DNA of 64,000 bases from Harpalus rubripes (taxonomy: Eukaryota; Arthropoda; Insecta; Coleoptera; Carabidae): the NCBI GenBank assembly GCA_963082715.1, contig OY720456.1, forward strand, positions 17,001,610 through 17,065,609. The letters are read 5' to 3'. Position 1 is the stretch's first letter. The number at the start of each line of letters is the position of its first letter. Position numbers and translations under genes: made by a program. The notes beneath the pieces are model-generated. The model was not told where the DNA came from. It was given only the letters and a program-made list of their open reading frames with translations, and ran no database searches. Below are positions 11,612-22,497 of this stretch, in pieces.

Positions 11612-13714
11612 CTATAAAATTATCCACACCCAACGTTTTGGGGGCCTGGTGAGTAAGCAACAATATTTACATTGTATCAGGTTGTGGTAAATTGTGCTCA
11701 AGTTTTCTATATCAGTTTGGTGATTTATATTTTTATAGTCGGATTTAATATGTAGCATCTCTAGTGTGAGTCGTTTGTGTAGATTTCGTTCCGTTTGTAA
11801 GACCTTTGTGTTCTCAAAATCAAATTCATGTTCCATATTGTTACGAATATGAGCTACTAGAGCACATTTCGTATCATTGTTTGGATTTTCTTTAATTTTA
11901 TTGCAATTTCTTTTGTGTTCATCCAGTCTTATTTTTAAGTAGCGTTTAGTCTGACCGGTGTATGTTAAATCACAACTCTTACATGGAATTTTATAGATTA
12001 AATTTGATTGTATTAGTTTATTGTTTTTGTCCTTGATTTTGCTAAAGAGGTTCCTTACTGTTTTTTGCTGTTTGAAAGCTACATCCTTATCTAATTTATC
12101 TTTTATTAATTTTTTGAATTTTGGCGCTAGGCCGTTGACATAGGGTAATGACATGTATCTAGTTTCATTTTTATTTTTTTGTGAGTCATTGTCAATTGAA
12201 GTGTTCATTATTTTATTTATTAATTTCCTTGGATAGTCGTTTTTGTTTAATAAAAGTTTAATTTTGTTTTTTATTTCTGTGTGGTATTTTGGATGTGTTA
12301 GTTGTAAAGCCCGATTCTTCATATTTTTTGCTACATTTATCTTTTGATGTATGGGATGATATGATTTATAATTTAATAATCTGGATGAAGAAACAGGTTT
12401 TCTGTACCACTTTGTGGCAATGGTGTTGTCTTCGTTGCGTATTAGAAGCATATCCAAAAACGGAATTTCATTATCTTTTTCAAGTTCCACGGTAAATTGT
12501 ATACTCGGATGAAAATTATTGAATGTGTCAACTATCATTTGTATTTGTTCCTTAGGGGCTGCAGTAATTATATCATCGACATATTTCTTGATAAATGGTA
12601 ACTCAATTGGAAGCTGTTGCAAAACTTCTTCAAGAACGTGGTCCATCACTAGGTTGGCCAGGACAGGCGACAGCGGACTTCCCATAGCTGTGCCCGAGAC
12701 TTGTTTATAGAATTGGTCGTTGTATGAAAAGTAACTGCTATTGTAACAAAAAGTTATGATTTCTATGAATGTATTAAGCGGTATGTCAGTTTTAGAGCTA
12801 ATATTGTCCCATTTTTTTGTGATGACAGTGGTTATAAGGTCCAATGGTATATTTGTAAAAAGCGATACAACATCTAAAGACAGTAGAATATAGCCTTCTG
12901 GAACAATTGTTTCTTTTATGGAATCCAGAAAATCCGTCGAATTTTTTGTGTAATATTCATCATTTTCTAAATTACTTAAAATATGACTTAAATATTTGGA
13001 TAATTTGTACGTTGGAGAGTCGATACCAGACACAATCGGCCTTATTGATAATTCTTTTTTATGGTCTTTAAGTAATCCATAAATTTTAGGTGGTACTGAA
13101 TTGTCTATTGTTAAACATTTTTTTGTGCTCGTATCAATATAATTGGCTGAATGTAATTTTTTAATATATAAATTATTTTTATTTTGTATCTTTTTAGTGA
13201 TATCCTCCTCTATAGGTTGGTAAACATTAGTATCGCTAAGCATATTCGACATCATTTGACAATAATCATTTCTATTGATCGCAGCTGTTTTTTTAGTTTT
13301 ATCTGTTTTTATTATAAGAGTATCTTTATTATTTTTTAGAAATTGTTTTGTTTTTTTATACATTTTACTCGTGATGTTTTCTTTTCTATCGTATGTTTTC
13401 TGTTGATTTAAATGATTAGTAAGTATATTTGTGAATTCAGCTCTGAAATTATTTTTTGTGTCTTGACTATAATTATCTGATAAGGCATATTCCATATCCG
13501 CAATTATATTGAATATCGGTATATCTTCTTTCTCTAATGGTACACTAAACTTGGGACCTAATGATAATAAATACTCAATATCTGTTGGGAATTCTGTATT
13601 AGTTAAATTGATGAACCAATCCTCCTGTTTGTTAATCTCTGATGACGACAATTGTGTTCTTTTTAAATTTATGATCTTGTTTTTATGTTTGATTTTTAAT
13701 GTTTTGTTTACCAT
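11612..13714 (-). CDS. Penelope-like reverse transcriptase with GIY-YIG endonuclease, 700 codons
   Basis: An open frame of 700 residues. The N-terminal part has the family-typical LSLGPKF near 50-56. RT motifs follow in order: RPIVSG at 225-230, motif A LSLDVVSLF at 279-286 with the catalytic Asp at 281, motif B GTAMGSPLSP at 341-350, and YVDD at 378-381. The next block, EIPFLDMLLIR, matches the region after the palm. The C-terminal endonuclease starts at IPCKSCDLTYTGQT (576-589), with RYLKIRLDEHKRNC after it: this is the GIY-YIG fold with a CxxC pair. The ATG lies exactly at the inversion junction, so the true N terminus is probably lost and the start is fortuitous. The last 19 residues read into the former 3' UTR because a 48-bp piece including the normal stop is deleted. 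It is intact enough to suggest recent insertion, but likely not autonomous. Confidence 0.85.
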   Translation of the reverse strand: MVNKTLKIKHKNKIINLKRTQLSSSEINKQEDWFINLTNTEFPTDIEYLLSLGPKFSVPLEKEDIPIFNIIADMEYALSDNYSQDTKNNFRAEFTNILTNHLNQQKTYDRKENITSKMYKKTKQFLKNNKDTLIIKTDKTKKTAAINRNDYCQMMSNMLSDTNVYQPIEEDITKKIQNKNNLYIKKLHSANYIDTSTKKCLTIDNSVPPKIYGLLKDHKKELSIRPIVSGIDSPTYKLSKYLSHILSNLENDEYYTKNSTDFLDSIKETIVPEGYILLSLDVVSLFTNIPLDLITTVITKKWDNISSKTDIPLNTFIEIITFCYNSSYFSYNDQFYKQVSGTAMGSPLSPVLANLVMDHVLEEVLQQLPIELPFIKKYVDDIITAAPKEQIQMIVDTFNNFHPSIQFTVELEKDNEIPFLDMLLIRNEDNTIATKWYRKPVSSSRLLNYKSYHPIHQKINVAKNMKNRALQLTHPKYHTEIKNKIKLLLNKNDYPRKLINKIMNTSIDNDSQKNKNETRYMSLPYVNGLAPKFKKLIKDKLDKDVAFKQQKTVRNLFSKIKDKNNKLIQSNLIYKIPCKSCDLTYTGQTKRYLKIRLDEHKRNCNKIKENPNNDTKCALVAHIRNNMEHEFDFENTKVLQTERNLHKRLTLEMLHIKSDYKNINHQTDIENLSTIYHNLIQCKYCCLLTRPPKRWVWIIL

Positions 13715-14910
13715 TGGACCTTATAACCACTGTCATCACAAAAAAATGGGACAATATTAGCTCTAAAACTGACATACCGCTTAATACATTCATAGAAATC
13801 ATAACTTTTTGTTACAATAGCAGTTACTTTTCATACAACGACCAATTCTATAAACAAGTCTCGGGCACAGCTATGGGAAGTCCGCTGTCGCCTGTCCTGG
13901 CCAACCTAGTGATGGACCACGTTCTTGAAGAAGTTTTGCAACAGCTTCCAATTGAGTTACCATTTATCAAGAAATATGTCGATGATATAATTACTGCAGC
14001 CCCTAAGGAACAAATACAAATGATAGTTGACACATTCAATAATTTTCATTCGAGTATACAATTTACCGTGGAACTTGAAAAAGATAATGAAATTCCGTTT
14101 TTGGATATGCTTCTAATACGCAACGAAGACAACACCATTGCCACAAAGTGGTACAGAAAACCTGTTTCTTCATCCAGATTATTAAATTATAAATCATATC
14201 ATCCCATACATCAAAAGATAAATGTAGCAAAAAATATGAAGAATCGGGCTTTACAACTAACACATCCAAAATACCACACAGAAATAAAAAACAAAATTAA
14301 ACTTTTATTAAACAAAAACGACTATCCAAGGAAATTAATAAATAAAATAATGAACACTTCAATTGACAATGACTCACAAAAAAATAAAAATGAAACTAGA
14401 TACATGTCATTACCCTATGTCAACGGCCTAGCGCCAAAATTCAAAAAATTAATAAAAGATAAATTAGATAAGGATGTAGCTTTCAAACAGCAAAAAACAG
14501 TAAGGAACCTCTTTAGCAAAATCAAGGACAAAAACAATAAACTAATACAATCAAATTTAATCTATAAAATTCCATGTAAGAGTTGTGATTTAACATACAC
14601 CGGTCAGACTAAACGCTACTTAAAAATAAGACTGGATGAACACAAAAGAAATTGCAATAAAATTAAAGAAAATCCAAACAATGATACGAAATGTGCTCTA
14701 GTAGCTCATATTCGTAACAATATGGAACATGAATTTGATTTTGAGAACACAAAGGTCTTACAAACGGAACGAAATCTACACAAACGACTCACACTAGAGA
14801 TGCTACATATTAAATCCGACTATAAAAATATAAATCACCAAACTGATATAGAAAACTTGAGCACAATTTACCACAACCTGATACAACATAAAATTAAAAA
14901 GAAAAAATAA
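13699..14910 (+). pseudogene. 5'-truncated Penelope-like RT/GIY-YIG copy
   Basis: The frame of 403 codons joins its partner's sequence at PLDLITT, which corresponds to residue 290 of the minus-strand protein, just after motif A. It therefore lacks the catalytic Asp of motif A and the whole N-terminal half. Motif B, YVDD, the linker and the complete GIY-YIG domain are intact and nearly identical to the other copy; one Pro to Ser change follows the YVDD region. It ends at a lysine-rich KIKKKK and TAA, probably the original C terminus of the family. The first few codons come from the junction. It cannot encode an active polymerase. Confidence 0.85.
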
Positions 14911-15402
14911 GTTGTTCATACCACATTACACAGATGTAAATATTGTTGCTTACTCACCAGGCCCCCAAAACGTTGGGTGTGGATAATTTTATAGTTCGAC
15001 GACCCTATTGGATAGTTGTTAATTAATCCTTTTCCTTACTTAAGTCATGATTATCCTTGTATATTCACATATAAGTCAACTAGTCAGTCACACGTGTAAT
15101 TTTTTGACAAAAAAAGTTTTTATTTTACATTTTGGACTACAAATTTTACAATTTTCATATTTATTTTTTTACAATTGACTACTAATCTTTGTATATGTTA
15201 TTTATTGATGTTTATATACCTTATGACGATCAACTCTGTGATAATTTTATCGAAAACTGTTCCTCATGGGTGGTTGCCACAAATGATATGTAATTGACCA
15301 TTTCTGTAAGTATCTGTACATTATTTATAAGCAAAATATTTTTTATGTCTTTATACCTGTACCTCATTTGTAAAGAATGTTTGTAATTTTCATTATAGTG
15401 CC

Positions 15403-15434
15403 CTGAAGAAGACTAACGTTTTAGTCGAAACGTC
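15403..15434 (+). ncRNA. Hammerhead-like core in Penelope terminal region (plus copy)
   Basis: The same 32-nt arrangement as at 11172-11203, in opposite orientation: CTGAAGA, a 6-bp hairpin, GAAA, ACGT, C. Its presence at the 3' end of both copies shows it is part of the element. Confidence 0.45.
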
Positions 15435-15502
15435 GGTTAGAAATAAATAATTTTCATCAGTAGACTGCTTGTCCAATCATTTTTCCCTTGGGACCCATCA
15501 CC

Positions 15503-15552
<50 letters not shown>
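15503..15552. repeat. (AAT)n microsatellite
   Basis: About 16 AAT units directly after the Penelope end. This may be the microsatellite target into which the element inserted. Confidence 0.9.
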
Positions 15553-15555
<3 letters not shown>

Positions 15556-15667
15556 TTATTAGGCAAAGTTCAGCTTACAGCTGCTTTTCCACTTAGCCTG
15601 TAGCCTTAATTAAGTAGGCTAAACAAATTTTAAGAAAGCTGTCAAAAATATTAATAAAATTAATAAT

Positions 15668-16138
15668 TATTAACATACCTAGGAATGTTATGTATATCAT
15701 CACTGCCGCAGATGTCGGTTTGAAATACGAGCTCGTAGAGCGAGGATTTTAAGACATCTAAGGCTTGTTATGATTCATAACATCTGTGGTTGGTTCAATA
15801 GTTTATCGGTTTCAGAAAATGAAGGAAATATTATTAAATATTATTTTTCTAATTTCTCTCGTTAATGCTACCTTCAGACATATGTGTATATGACAAATAT
15901 TCAAATTATGGGCTTTATTCCTTATGTTTATTATTTTAGAATAAAGTAAACCGTATTTAGAACGATACATTAACGTTATCTGTATGTATTAATGAAAAAC
16001 ATTATTTTCATTTTATTTTATATTCATTTTATAGATTGTTGTTAACAAGTGAGTATGGTAATAATATTACCGTACAGATACAGTTATTGCTTAGTTACCA
16101 GCCTTCTTTTGTACATGTAAACAATCCTGAAACCGGTT
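15668..16138 (-). mobile_element. TACCGGTTTCAG repeat, copy 1
   Basis: Reverse-complement homologue of 51649-52164: shared segments include the TAACATACCTAGGAATG end, a block on the alternation of two inverted TATGGTAATA motifs, and the ACCGGTTT end. The second copy sits inside a Helentron-like repeat and defines the borders. No coding capacity. Confidence 0.65.
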
Positions 16139-17370
16139 TAAAGGTTATAACTCATTGATTTATTTTGAAAATTATATATTTAAACAAGTTTCATCACAGC
16201 CTCGCGCTTTATCTACATAAACCCTCGGCTATTATGAAACATCTCCCACCTCGGATATAATATACTATTATTGACTATTTTATTACGTATTTTGAAAGTC
16301 ATCGTTATCAAATTATGTTGCTTTGCCTTTGCATTTGTTGAAGGCGACCATGCGTTTGCTGAACAGTTCAATGTAAATAGGCAGTAAAAATTTTTTTACT
16401 GGCTAGGCAGTAAAAGTGATATTTTACAAATTGTTAGCTCTACAAAAATTCGCTCTTTTAATATCAATTGGCAAAAAACACGTTTATTTGAATTTCAGGA
16501 GAAAAAAAAATATGTAATTTTTTTTGCAAGACATTATAATACGTATATACCAATAAATTGAAATTGTCATAGCTACATACATACTCGTATATTGGAGTAG
16601 ATATTGAAATACACTTTTGATTTGCAAATCTTCGTGCTCATCCGAGACATGCATGTGACACAAACATGCACCTGTCATGTAACTGTTTCTTCTATACCCT
16701 TGTGAATGTTATTGAAAACAAGCTGCTGTAAATATGCTCCGTGTTCCGCTATTGGGGAAATCGAAAAGTCTATGCATAAAGTTTCCCGGAGATGTGATGC
16801 TGAATTGAAATAGTTCCATTGTTTTCCCCGTGTTTTCTACTTCTAGAAATACGGGAAACTTAAATCTTTGTTCCTGATAAGAAAATGTACCTATATATCA
16901 ATTCCACTCTGGAAAACTGTTAGTCATTCACGTAAATTTTCCTACTTTTCACAAGCCACGCAAATTTAAAACTGTCCACTAAGAAGAATACAAACTCTTT
17001 TATTTACGATTCCTGCAACATATTTTCAATATAGAGACTAAAGAATAAAATATTCTTGTCAATTTGGTGTACACATTCCTTCATAAACCTTCATAAGGGA
17101 AATTAAATACAATTTTTTTATGATTTTTAGATCTAATAGATATTGCATACATTTTTGCAAATTTTTATACAATATATTTTTGTAAAACCGAATGTTAGCA
17201 CTACCGCGCTGCGATCGATCATTGGGTTTGTAGGACCAAATGTTTTTACTTTTTTTTATTTTAATTGATTTTTAAGCGCTTTTTGTTTTCTTTTTTATTT
17301 TATTTTTTAATATTAAGTAGTATCACTAGTTCAGAAACCCAATATTTGCGAGACCGAGTAAAGCGAGGCC
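16139..17370. other. No gene recognised
   Basis: AT-rich, with no supported frame or repeat apart from homopolymer runs. Confidence 0.4.
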
Positions 17371-17434
17371 TTACTTACATTTGAGCTTAAAATGCGCAAT
17401 TATTTTATATTTATTTAAAATATATCATACAAAC

Positions 17435-17521
<87 letters not shown>

Positions 17522-18198
17522 CACGTGAAGTTAGTTGCAGTTTGTAGTTACAAAATACTAGTCCTAAAGTTGGAATTAATTTATACGAGAGACAGCAGTG
17601 ATAGCATATTTTTATTTTTATGACAAAATTTAGTTATTTACGTTACAATAATTAAAGATTAACCCCTAATATTTGTAAACATTTTGAAAATTCTTGTATT
17701 GAAAATAATCTTAAATTGACATATCATCAGAACAGTAATGCCAACTCCTTTTGCCGGCCTAGGTCAGCAACAGCGCATTTCTGGACGATTTTGAGTTCTG
17801 TAATATTAGTCAAATTGGACAGAGGTACGAAAAAATACCTCCGTCCATTTTGAATAGTATTACAGAACTCAAAATCGTCCAGAAATGCGCTGTTGCTGAC
17901 CTAGGCCGGCAAAAGGAGTTGTCAATTTAAGATTATTTTCAACACAAGAATTAGCAAAATGTTTACAAATTTTAGGGCTAAATCTTTAATTGTTGTAACC
18001 TAAAAAACTAAATTTTGTCATAAAAATAATAATATGCTGTCATTACTGACATCTTGTATGGGTTTATTATAAGTTCCAACTTTAGGACTAGTCTGTCATT
18101 AAAAATATGCGAAAGTATATAAAATATAACTAAGGTTTGTATGTTATATTTTCAAAAGATATAAAATAATTACGCATTTTAAGTTCAAATGTAAGTAA
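17371..18198. mobile_element. Long palindromic (foldback) element
   Basis: The left arm from TTACTTACATTTGAGC and the right arm ending GTTCAAATGTAAGTAA are inverted over about 400 bp, meeting at AGGTACG near 17823-17840. The innermost 80 bp of each arm match almost perfectly (TTCTGGACGATTTTGAG and its complement). The left arm also contains a (TA)n tract at 17437-17512. A third partial copy of the inner part follows at 18372-18530. Confidence 0.75.
17437..17512. repeat. (TA)n microsatellite
   Basis: Perfect TA tract of about 38 units. Open frames across it are artefacts. Confidence 0.95.
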
Positions 18199-18371
18199 TT
18201 ATAATTACAACTTGCACTTGCATTGCAAAACCGATAAAAATATATGTTCATTTTTTAAGTTAACAATAAAGTGGAGAGAATTATACGAAGAATTTATGGA
18301 GAAGTCGGTACAAAAAATCTTGTGTATCACACGCCCAGAAACTGTTTTGGCCTAGTGATACAAATAACTAT

Positions 18372-18658
18372 AACACTTTGCTAATTCTTGTGTTGAAAAT
18401 ACTCTTAAATTGACATTTCACCAGAACAGTAATGCCAACTCCTGTTGCCGGCCTAAGTCAGCAACAGCGCATTTCTGGACGATTTTGAGTTCTGTAATAC
18501 TAGTCAAAATGGACGGAGGTACGAAAAAATATTTTTTTAATGTCCACCGGTGTTTACTTGGTCGCAGTATGCAATTTTGCATACGAACTAGAACTAAGAA
18601 ACGTAAAATGTCCACGGGTGGATACGCGGTCCGACAGAAGTGGCCACACGGGGGTTAA
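18372..18658 (+). repeat. Third copy of the palindrome's inner arm
   Basis: CTAATTCTTGTGTTGAAAA to GGACGGAGGTACGAAAAAA repeats the left half-arm in direct orientation, then continues past the palindrome centre into different sequence (about 18540-18658). It may represent the uninverted parent element. The 82-codon frame over it shows no domain. Confidence 0.65.
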
Positions 18659-18659
18659 A

Positions 18660-19728
18660 AGAATATACTTCTGAAGAATTTTTTCCGTTACCTGATGAAA
18701 AGTATAAATCATCATAAATCCTTATTTTGTGAGGCGTCCGGAATCGAACGATATGACGTCATAAATTGGTAACTTCAATAAATGTACTAGTTCGATTTCT
18801 GTGCTAAAAATGTTTTTTTTGAGAAATGTTGCATAGAAAAATTAAGTCGAACTAGCGATGATATATTAATTCTGTTACAAATGAACGAAACTATAAAATG
18901 CAAAACGTGATTCCCCTGGGAGAGTTTAGTGTGGAGGTAAATCACTTAACGCTATACATAGTAATAATAATGTTGTTGTAACGTCATGGAATGTTTTGAG
19001 GCGATGTTTGCATACGTAATAGTTGGGAGAACGCTGGCGGTTGGTTCAGTGAAAACTTCATTAGCGGATCGTAGGCAGCCGTGCATCGGTTGAATTATGC
19101 AGTCGGCAACCACGGCCGACTCGGATCCTAAATCACTTCTGCATACGTTACAAGACTACGCAACGTGCCGCGGAACCGCCCCGAAGATTGCCACTTAAAT
19201 TACTTATCATTGACCTACAAAAACTTCACTCCCAAGCAGAGCTTTTATTTCAGCAGACCTTTTGAATAATAACAATGAATATCCCAGCCTGAAATACGGT
19301 AATGGACCCAGATAACTTCCTACTATCCTACTAGAATTGTAAGCACATACACTCGTATTAGACCCGAAGCTTTTATTTTAAATCAAAAAGAATTCCCTCT
19401 ATAAACAACTTTTTTATTTTTTACTTTTATTAGTACTAATAATTCTCTAGTTTTACTGATAAAATGGCTACATTTAAATAATTGATTGTAAACAAACGAT
19501 AATGTGCAAGAGAATGGGCTTTTCTGGTTTTAATCTACTCCGAAGCAAAATTTAATATAAATTCCAAATTGCATACTACATTTTCGTATTTCAATATCTT
19601 TGACTTCTCATTTAATAAACTCTGTTAAAATTATGTTTCAAATTGAATTCCTTAGTACACATATGTTTATCTCAATTTATAATTATAATAATTGAATATT
19701 GATGAAAGCCCATATTACATTATACAAA
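18660..19728. other. No gene recognised; GC-richer island 18900-19270
   Basis: Mostly AT-rich, but 18900-19270 is visibly richer in G+C (for example GCAACGTGCCGCGGAACCG) and matches no repeat in the window. It has no long frame. It could be a conserved noncoding element or an untranslated exon. Confidence 0.4.
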
Positions 19729-20282
19729 GTTTGTTCGTTCTGCTATGCTGCGTTTTACCACAAAACGCGGCGGTAATTATCGCTGCGTTTTGCGATTCAC
19801 TGCCAATCGCCGCGGTAATAATTTAAGTTACTAAAAATTATTTTTCTGTTCGAACCGTTTGCGTTAAAGTATTTTTGAAGATACTTCAGACTATTATAAC
19901 TATAAAGGATACTCAATAAAAATATATTATTACATTATTTTAATTATTTACTATTGTTATCATTTAAATTTACCTTATTACAAATCATAATTCATATGAC
20001 ACTGACATTTATATATTTTACAAATGTATTTTAATTTCTATAACTGAAACATTACATAGCATACTTATTGAAAAAATAACAATTTTTTCCTAATATTTAT
20101 TTGTCAGAGTTATGAGTCACTGTAAAATAATCACCGCCAGCTACCGCGGCGTTTTACCACAAGTTACTAGAAAAACGGAACGAACAGAATCTAGTGACTT
20201 TACAGTGAACCGCGAATCGTAAAGTACAGCAAATTTCACCGCCGCGGTTTGCGGTAGACGCAGGGTAGCAGAAAGAACAAAC
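19729..20282. mobile_element. TIR element GTTTGTTCGTTCTGCTA
   Basis: The left end GTTTGTTCGTTCTGCTATG pairs with the right end (complement of GTAGCAGAAAGAACAAAC). Subterminal GC-rich words (CGCCGCGGTAA, ACCGCCGCGGTTTGCGG, TACCGCGGCGTTTTACC) recur in both orientations, as expected for transposase binding sites. It is 554 bp with no coding capacity. Confidence 0.65.
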
Positions 20283-20294
20283 CTACCGTTTTTG

Positions 20295-21195
20295 TCAGGA
20301 ATCTAGTACGAATTTCTTCCAAAAAATTTCTAGACAAATCCTGTATAATGTAAATCAGAAATTTTCATCTGACTTTCATCCGAGATTCTCGTATAGAAAT
20401 GTGTGGCCGGGCGCGGAAAAATATTGGAGCAACTATATAAGTGACGTACTTGTGTGCAGAGAGTCAGTCAAAAGTTACACAGTGACAGAGTGACACAATT
20501 ACATAAATAAGAGTAAGAAGTCAGTGAGTTAAGTGGTACAGTAGTATCGTGGTGAGCCTATACAGTTTGGTGTTGAGTGGAGTACTCGAGAAGTTACTGG
20601 TATACTTGGATAGCTGTGGAAGTGAATACTCAGTAGTTTTGAGGAGTATTGGGAAGCTAGGTATACGGGACAGTAACGGCGAGTGGAAGTGGACACTCGG
20701 CAATGGTGTTGAAGAGTTGTGGCATATGGACAATTGGTAATTACTGAAGCTGTGGAAGTTAGACAAAGTTAGTCCGTCAGAAGGACAGTTACACAAAAAG
20801 ACATTGAGTTAGTCAGTGAGTTACATAAATAAACGGACAGTCAGCTAGTGAGTGGAAAGGAGTGAATTCTGCCCGGGCAGTTGAATATACAGACGCTGTT
20901 GTGTCAGTTGAGTATATAGACGCTGTGGAGGTCGGTAGATCGGATAGTTGAATGTGATATAAATAACTAGTGACATAAATAGCTGAAATAAAAAATCAGT
21001 AATACCGTGGAAATAAATAGTCGTGTTAAGTGTGTAAATAAATAGTGTTAGTGTTTAACTATATTCGTACTCTTAAATTAGTATTTAATATTTGTTTAAT
21101 ATTAGTAATCATCATTGTTAATATCTTTTAAATATTTATTTATCGTTTTAATAAACATTTATTTTAATTAATAATAATAATTTAGTATGTCAAAC
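20295..21195 (+). mobile_element. Probable solo LTR, gypsy type
   Basis: The segment starts TGTCAGGAATC and ends near GTCAAACA, giving TG...CA borders. It contains a core promoter, several AATAAA signals near the right end, and an internal duplication of a 22-bp unit (20878-20899 and 20905-20926, ending AGACGCTGT). No internal coding region adjoins it, so it would be a solo LTR. Borders are tentative and no target duplication could be shown. Confidence 0.4.
20434..20469 (+). promoter_or_regulatory. TATA box plus TCAGTC initiator
   Basis: TATATAA at 20434-20440 is followed by the arthropod initiator TCAGTC at 20464-20469. The initiator A lies 32 nt after the first T of the TATA box, the spacing expected for a functional pol II core promoter and common in insect LTRs. 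Confidence 0.55.
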
Positions 21196-21210
21196 AGGCT
21201 ATAGAATTAT

Positions 21211-21352
21211 GGATTTTTTTAAACCACTCAACAGGATTAAATCCCAATTACAGAGTGGGTTCGCATACACAAACATCCATGCCTTAGTGGGTTTCTTACC
21301 CAGAACTCAACTAAGAGGCGTTGTTAACCGCCTAACTATTGAGCCACCGGAC
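21211..21352 (-). mobile_element. tRNA-derived SINE, copy 2
   Basis: On the minus strand it reads TCCGGTGGCTCAATAGTTAG (A-box region), a decayed B box GGTAAGAAACCC, the body CCCACTCTGTAATTGGG, then TCCTGTTGAGTGGTTTAAAA. It is the same family as 9351-9497, including the LINE-like tail. Confidence 0.7.
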
Positions 21353-22497
21353 CTGATAATTACTCCAATAAAGAAATTATATATTATAAGTAAATAAATA
21401 AATATATCATCACGGCTTATTTCTCATTTCTGACAGTGTCATTTTGCAATATTGGTAATGACAATACCGTTGAAAGCGTTTTTCAGGCATCACATTATAG
21501 ATCTCACATAATTTGTTTTTATGAAAATGCTGTCTCTACTCAGAATACATCGTTAATTTGCTTTATTGAAAAATATTTCAAAGCTTAAAATATTATATAT
21601 TACTTCAAAGTAAATATCTAATAGGTAATGGAATTCATTGTAATGTTGGTAAAGCAAAGGAAACAGTAGAGAAGCTTATATTATTTTATAATGAAAATGT
21701 TATCAAACAAAAGATTTTAAAATGAAAACATTTTTATTGAATTTTAGCGAGACTTTATTCATATACCTCAACCTCTACCGTTTACTACGATTCATGCGTC
21801 TTCTTCAGGAGTTACAAAGTATTTTAAAAGAAAATGAGTATTGTTAACATTAACATTACATACGCAAAATCTATAATACATAGACGAATTATGTCAAAAA
21901 TAGACTTCTATTTTATATAACTGAAGTATTATACAATTTTAAGACAATTTTCTGCTTCTTGTATTATATCTTGTTCAAATATTAACTTAAGAAACACATT
22001 TTTATATAATTCATTATTGCAATCAGACGACCATTGTTGGAATTTTATTCATACGATAAGTATCTTTTACAATGACAAAATAATTTTTCATGTTAGTAGA
22101 AGATATATGTTGTAAAGTTATTTTCTTATACATCTGTTCCTCATTTAATCTTCTAGGAAATTTATAAAATTTGATACTTCAATCGTTAATTTTGTAAGAA
22201 TTATTACATCCCCCACTGCATCATATAATATTTGACGTCCTATCATTCGTATTCATTGCAAATATTTGATAAAATAGAAATTGCTATATTTTAGAGAGTA
22301 ACCATTTTGTCATTTTTGTCCGCTGTCGGCGCTGACTACTTTTGTGCACATCGCCTATAAATCAAGTGGATCAATTCAAATATATAGGAGCGCTAATAGA
22401 TAACAATTGTTAGAAACCCAAGAAATAAATCAAAGGCTTCAACAGGCAAGAAAAGTAATCGGAGTATTAAAATCAGTATATGGTGAAATAAAGTTAT
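21353..22497. other. No gene recognised
   Basis: AT-rich, with no supported repeat or coding frame. Confidence 0.4.

Larger units (their letters stand above)
11106..15500. mobile_element. Penelope-like element: two truncated copies head to head
   Basis: A minus-strand copy (11106 to about 13711) and a plus-strand copy (13711-15500) meet at their 5' ends. From the outside in, 11106-12846 and 13711-15500 are inverted and nearly identical: one amino-acid difference was noticed over about 390 shared codons, plus a 48-bp gap. The segment 12847-13710 is present only in the minus copy. Both outer ends carry the same hammerhead-like motif. CCTAATAATAAT occurs just outside both ends (11061 and 15501) and may be the target duplication. 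Inverted partial dimers are a known habit of Penelope elements. Confidence 0.9.

Noticed and set aside
12289..14269. Small frames antisense to the Penelope ORFs
   Set aside because: They occur in identical pairs only because the Penelope arms are inverted copies; they are antisense shadows.
18410..18658. 82-codon frame starting near MDGGTKK
   Set aside because: It lies in the foldback repeat, a second frame overlaps it on the other strand, and no domain is recognisable.
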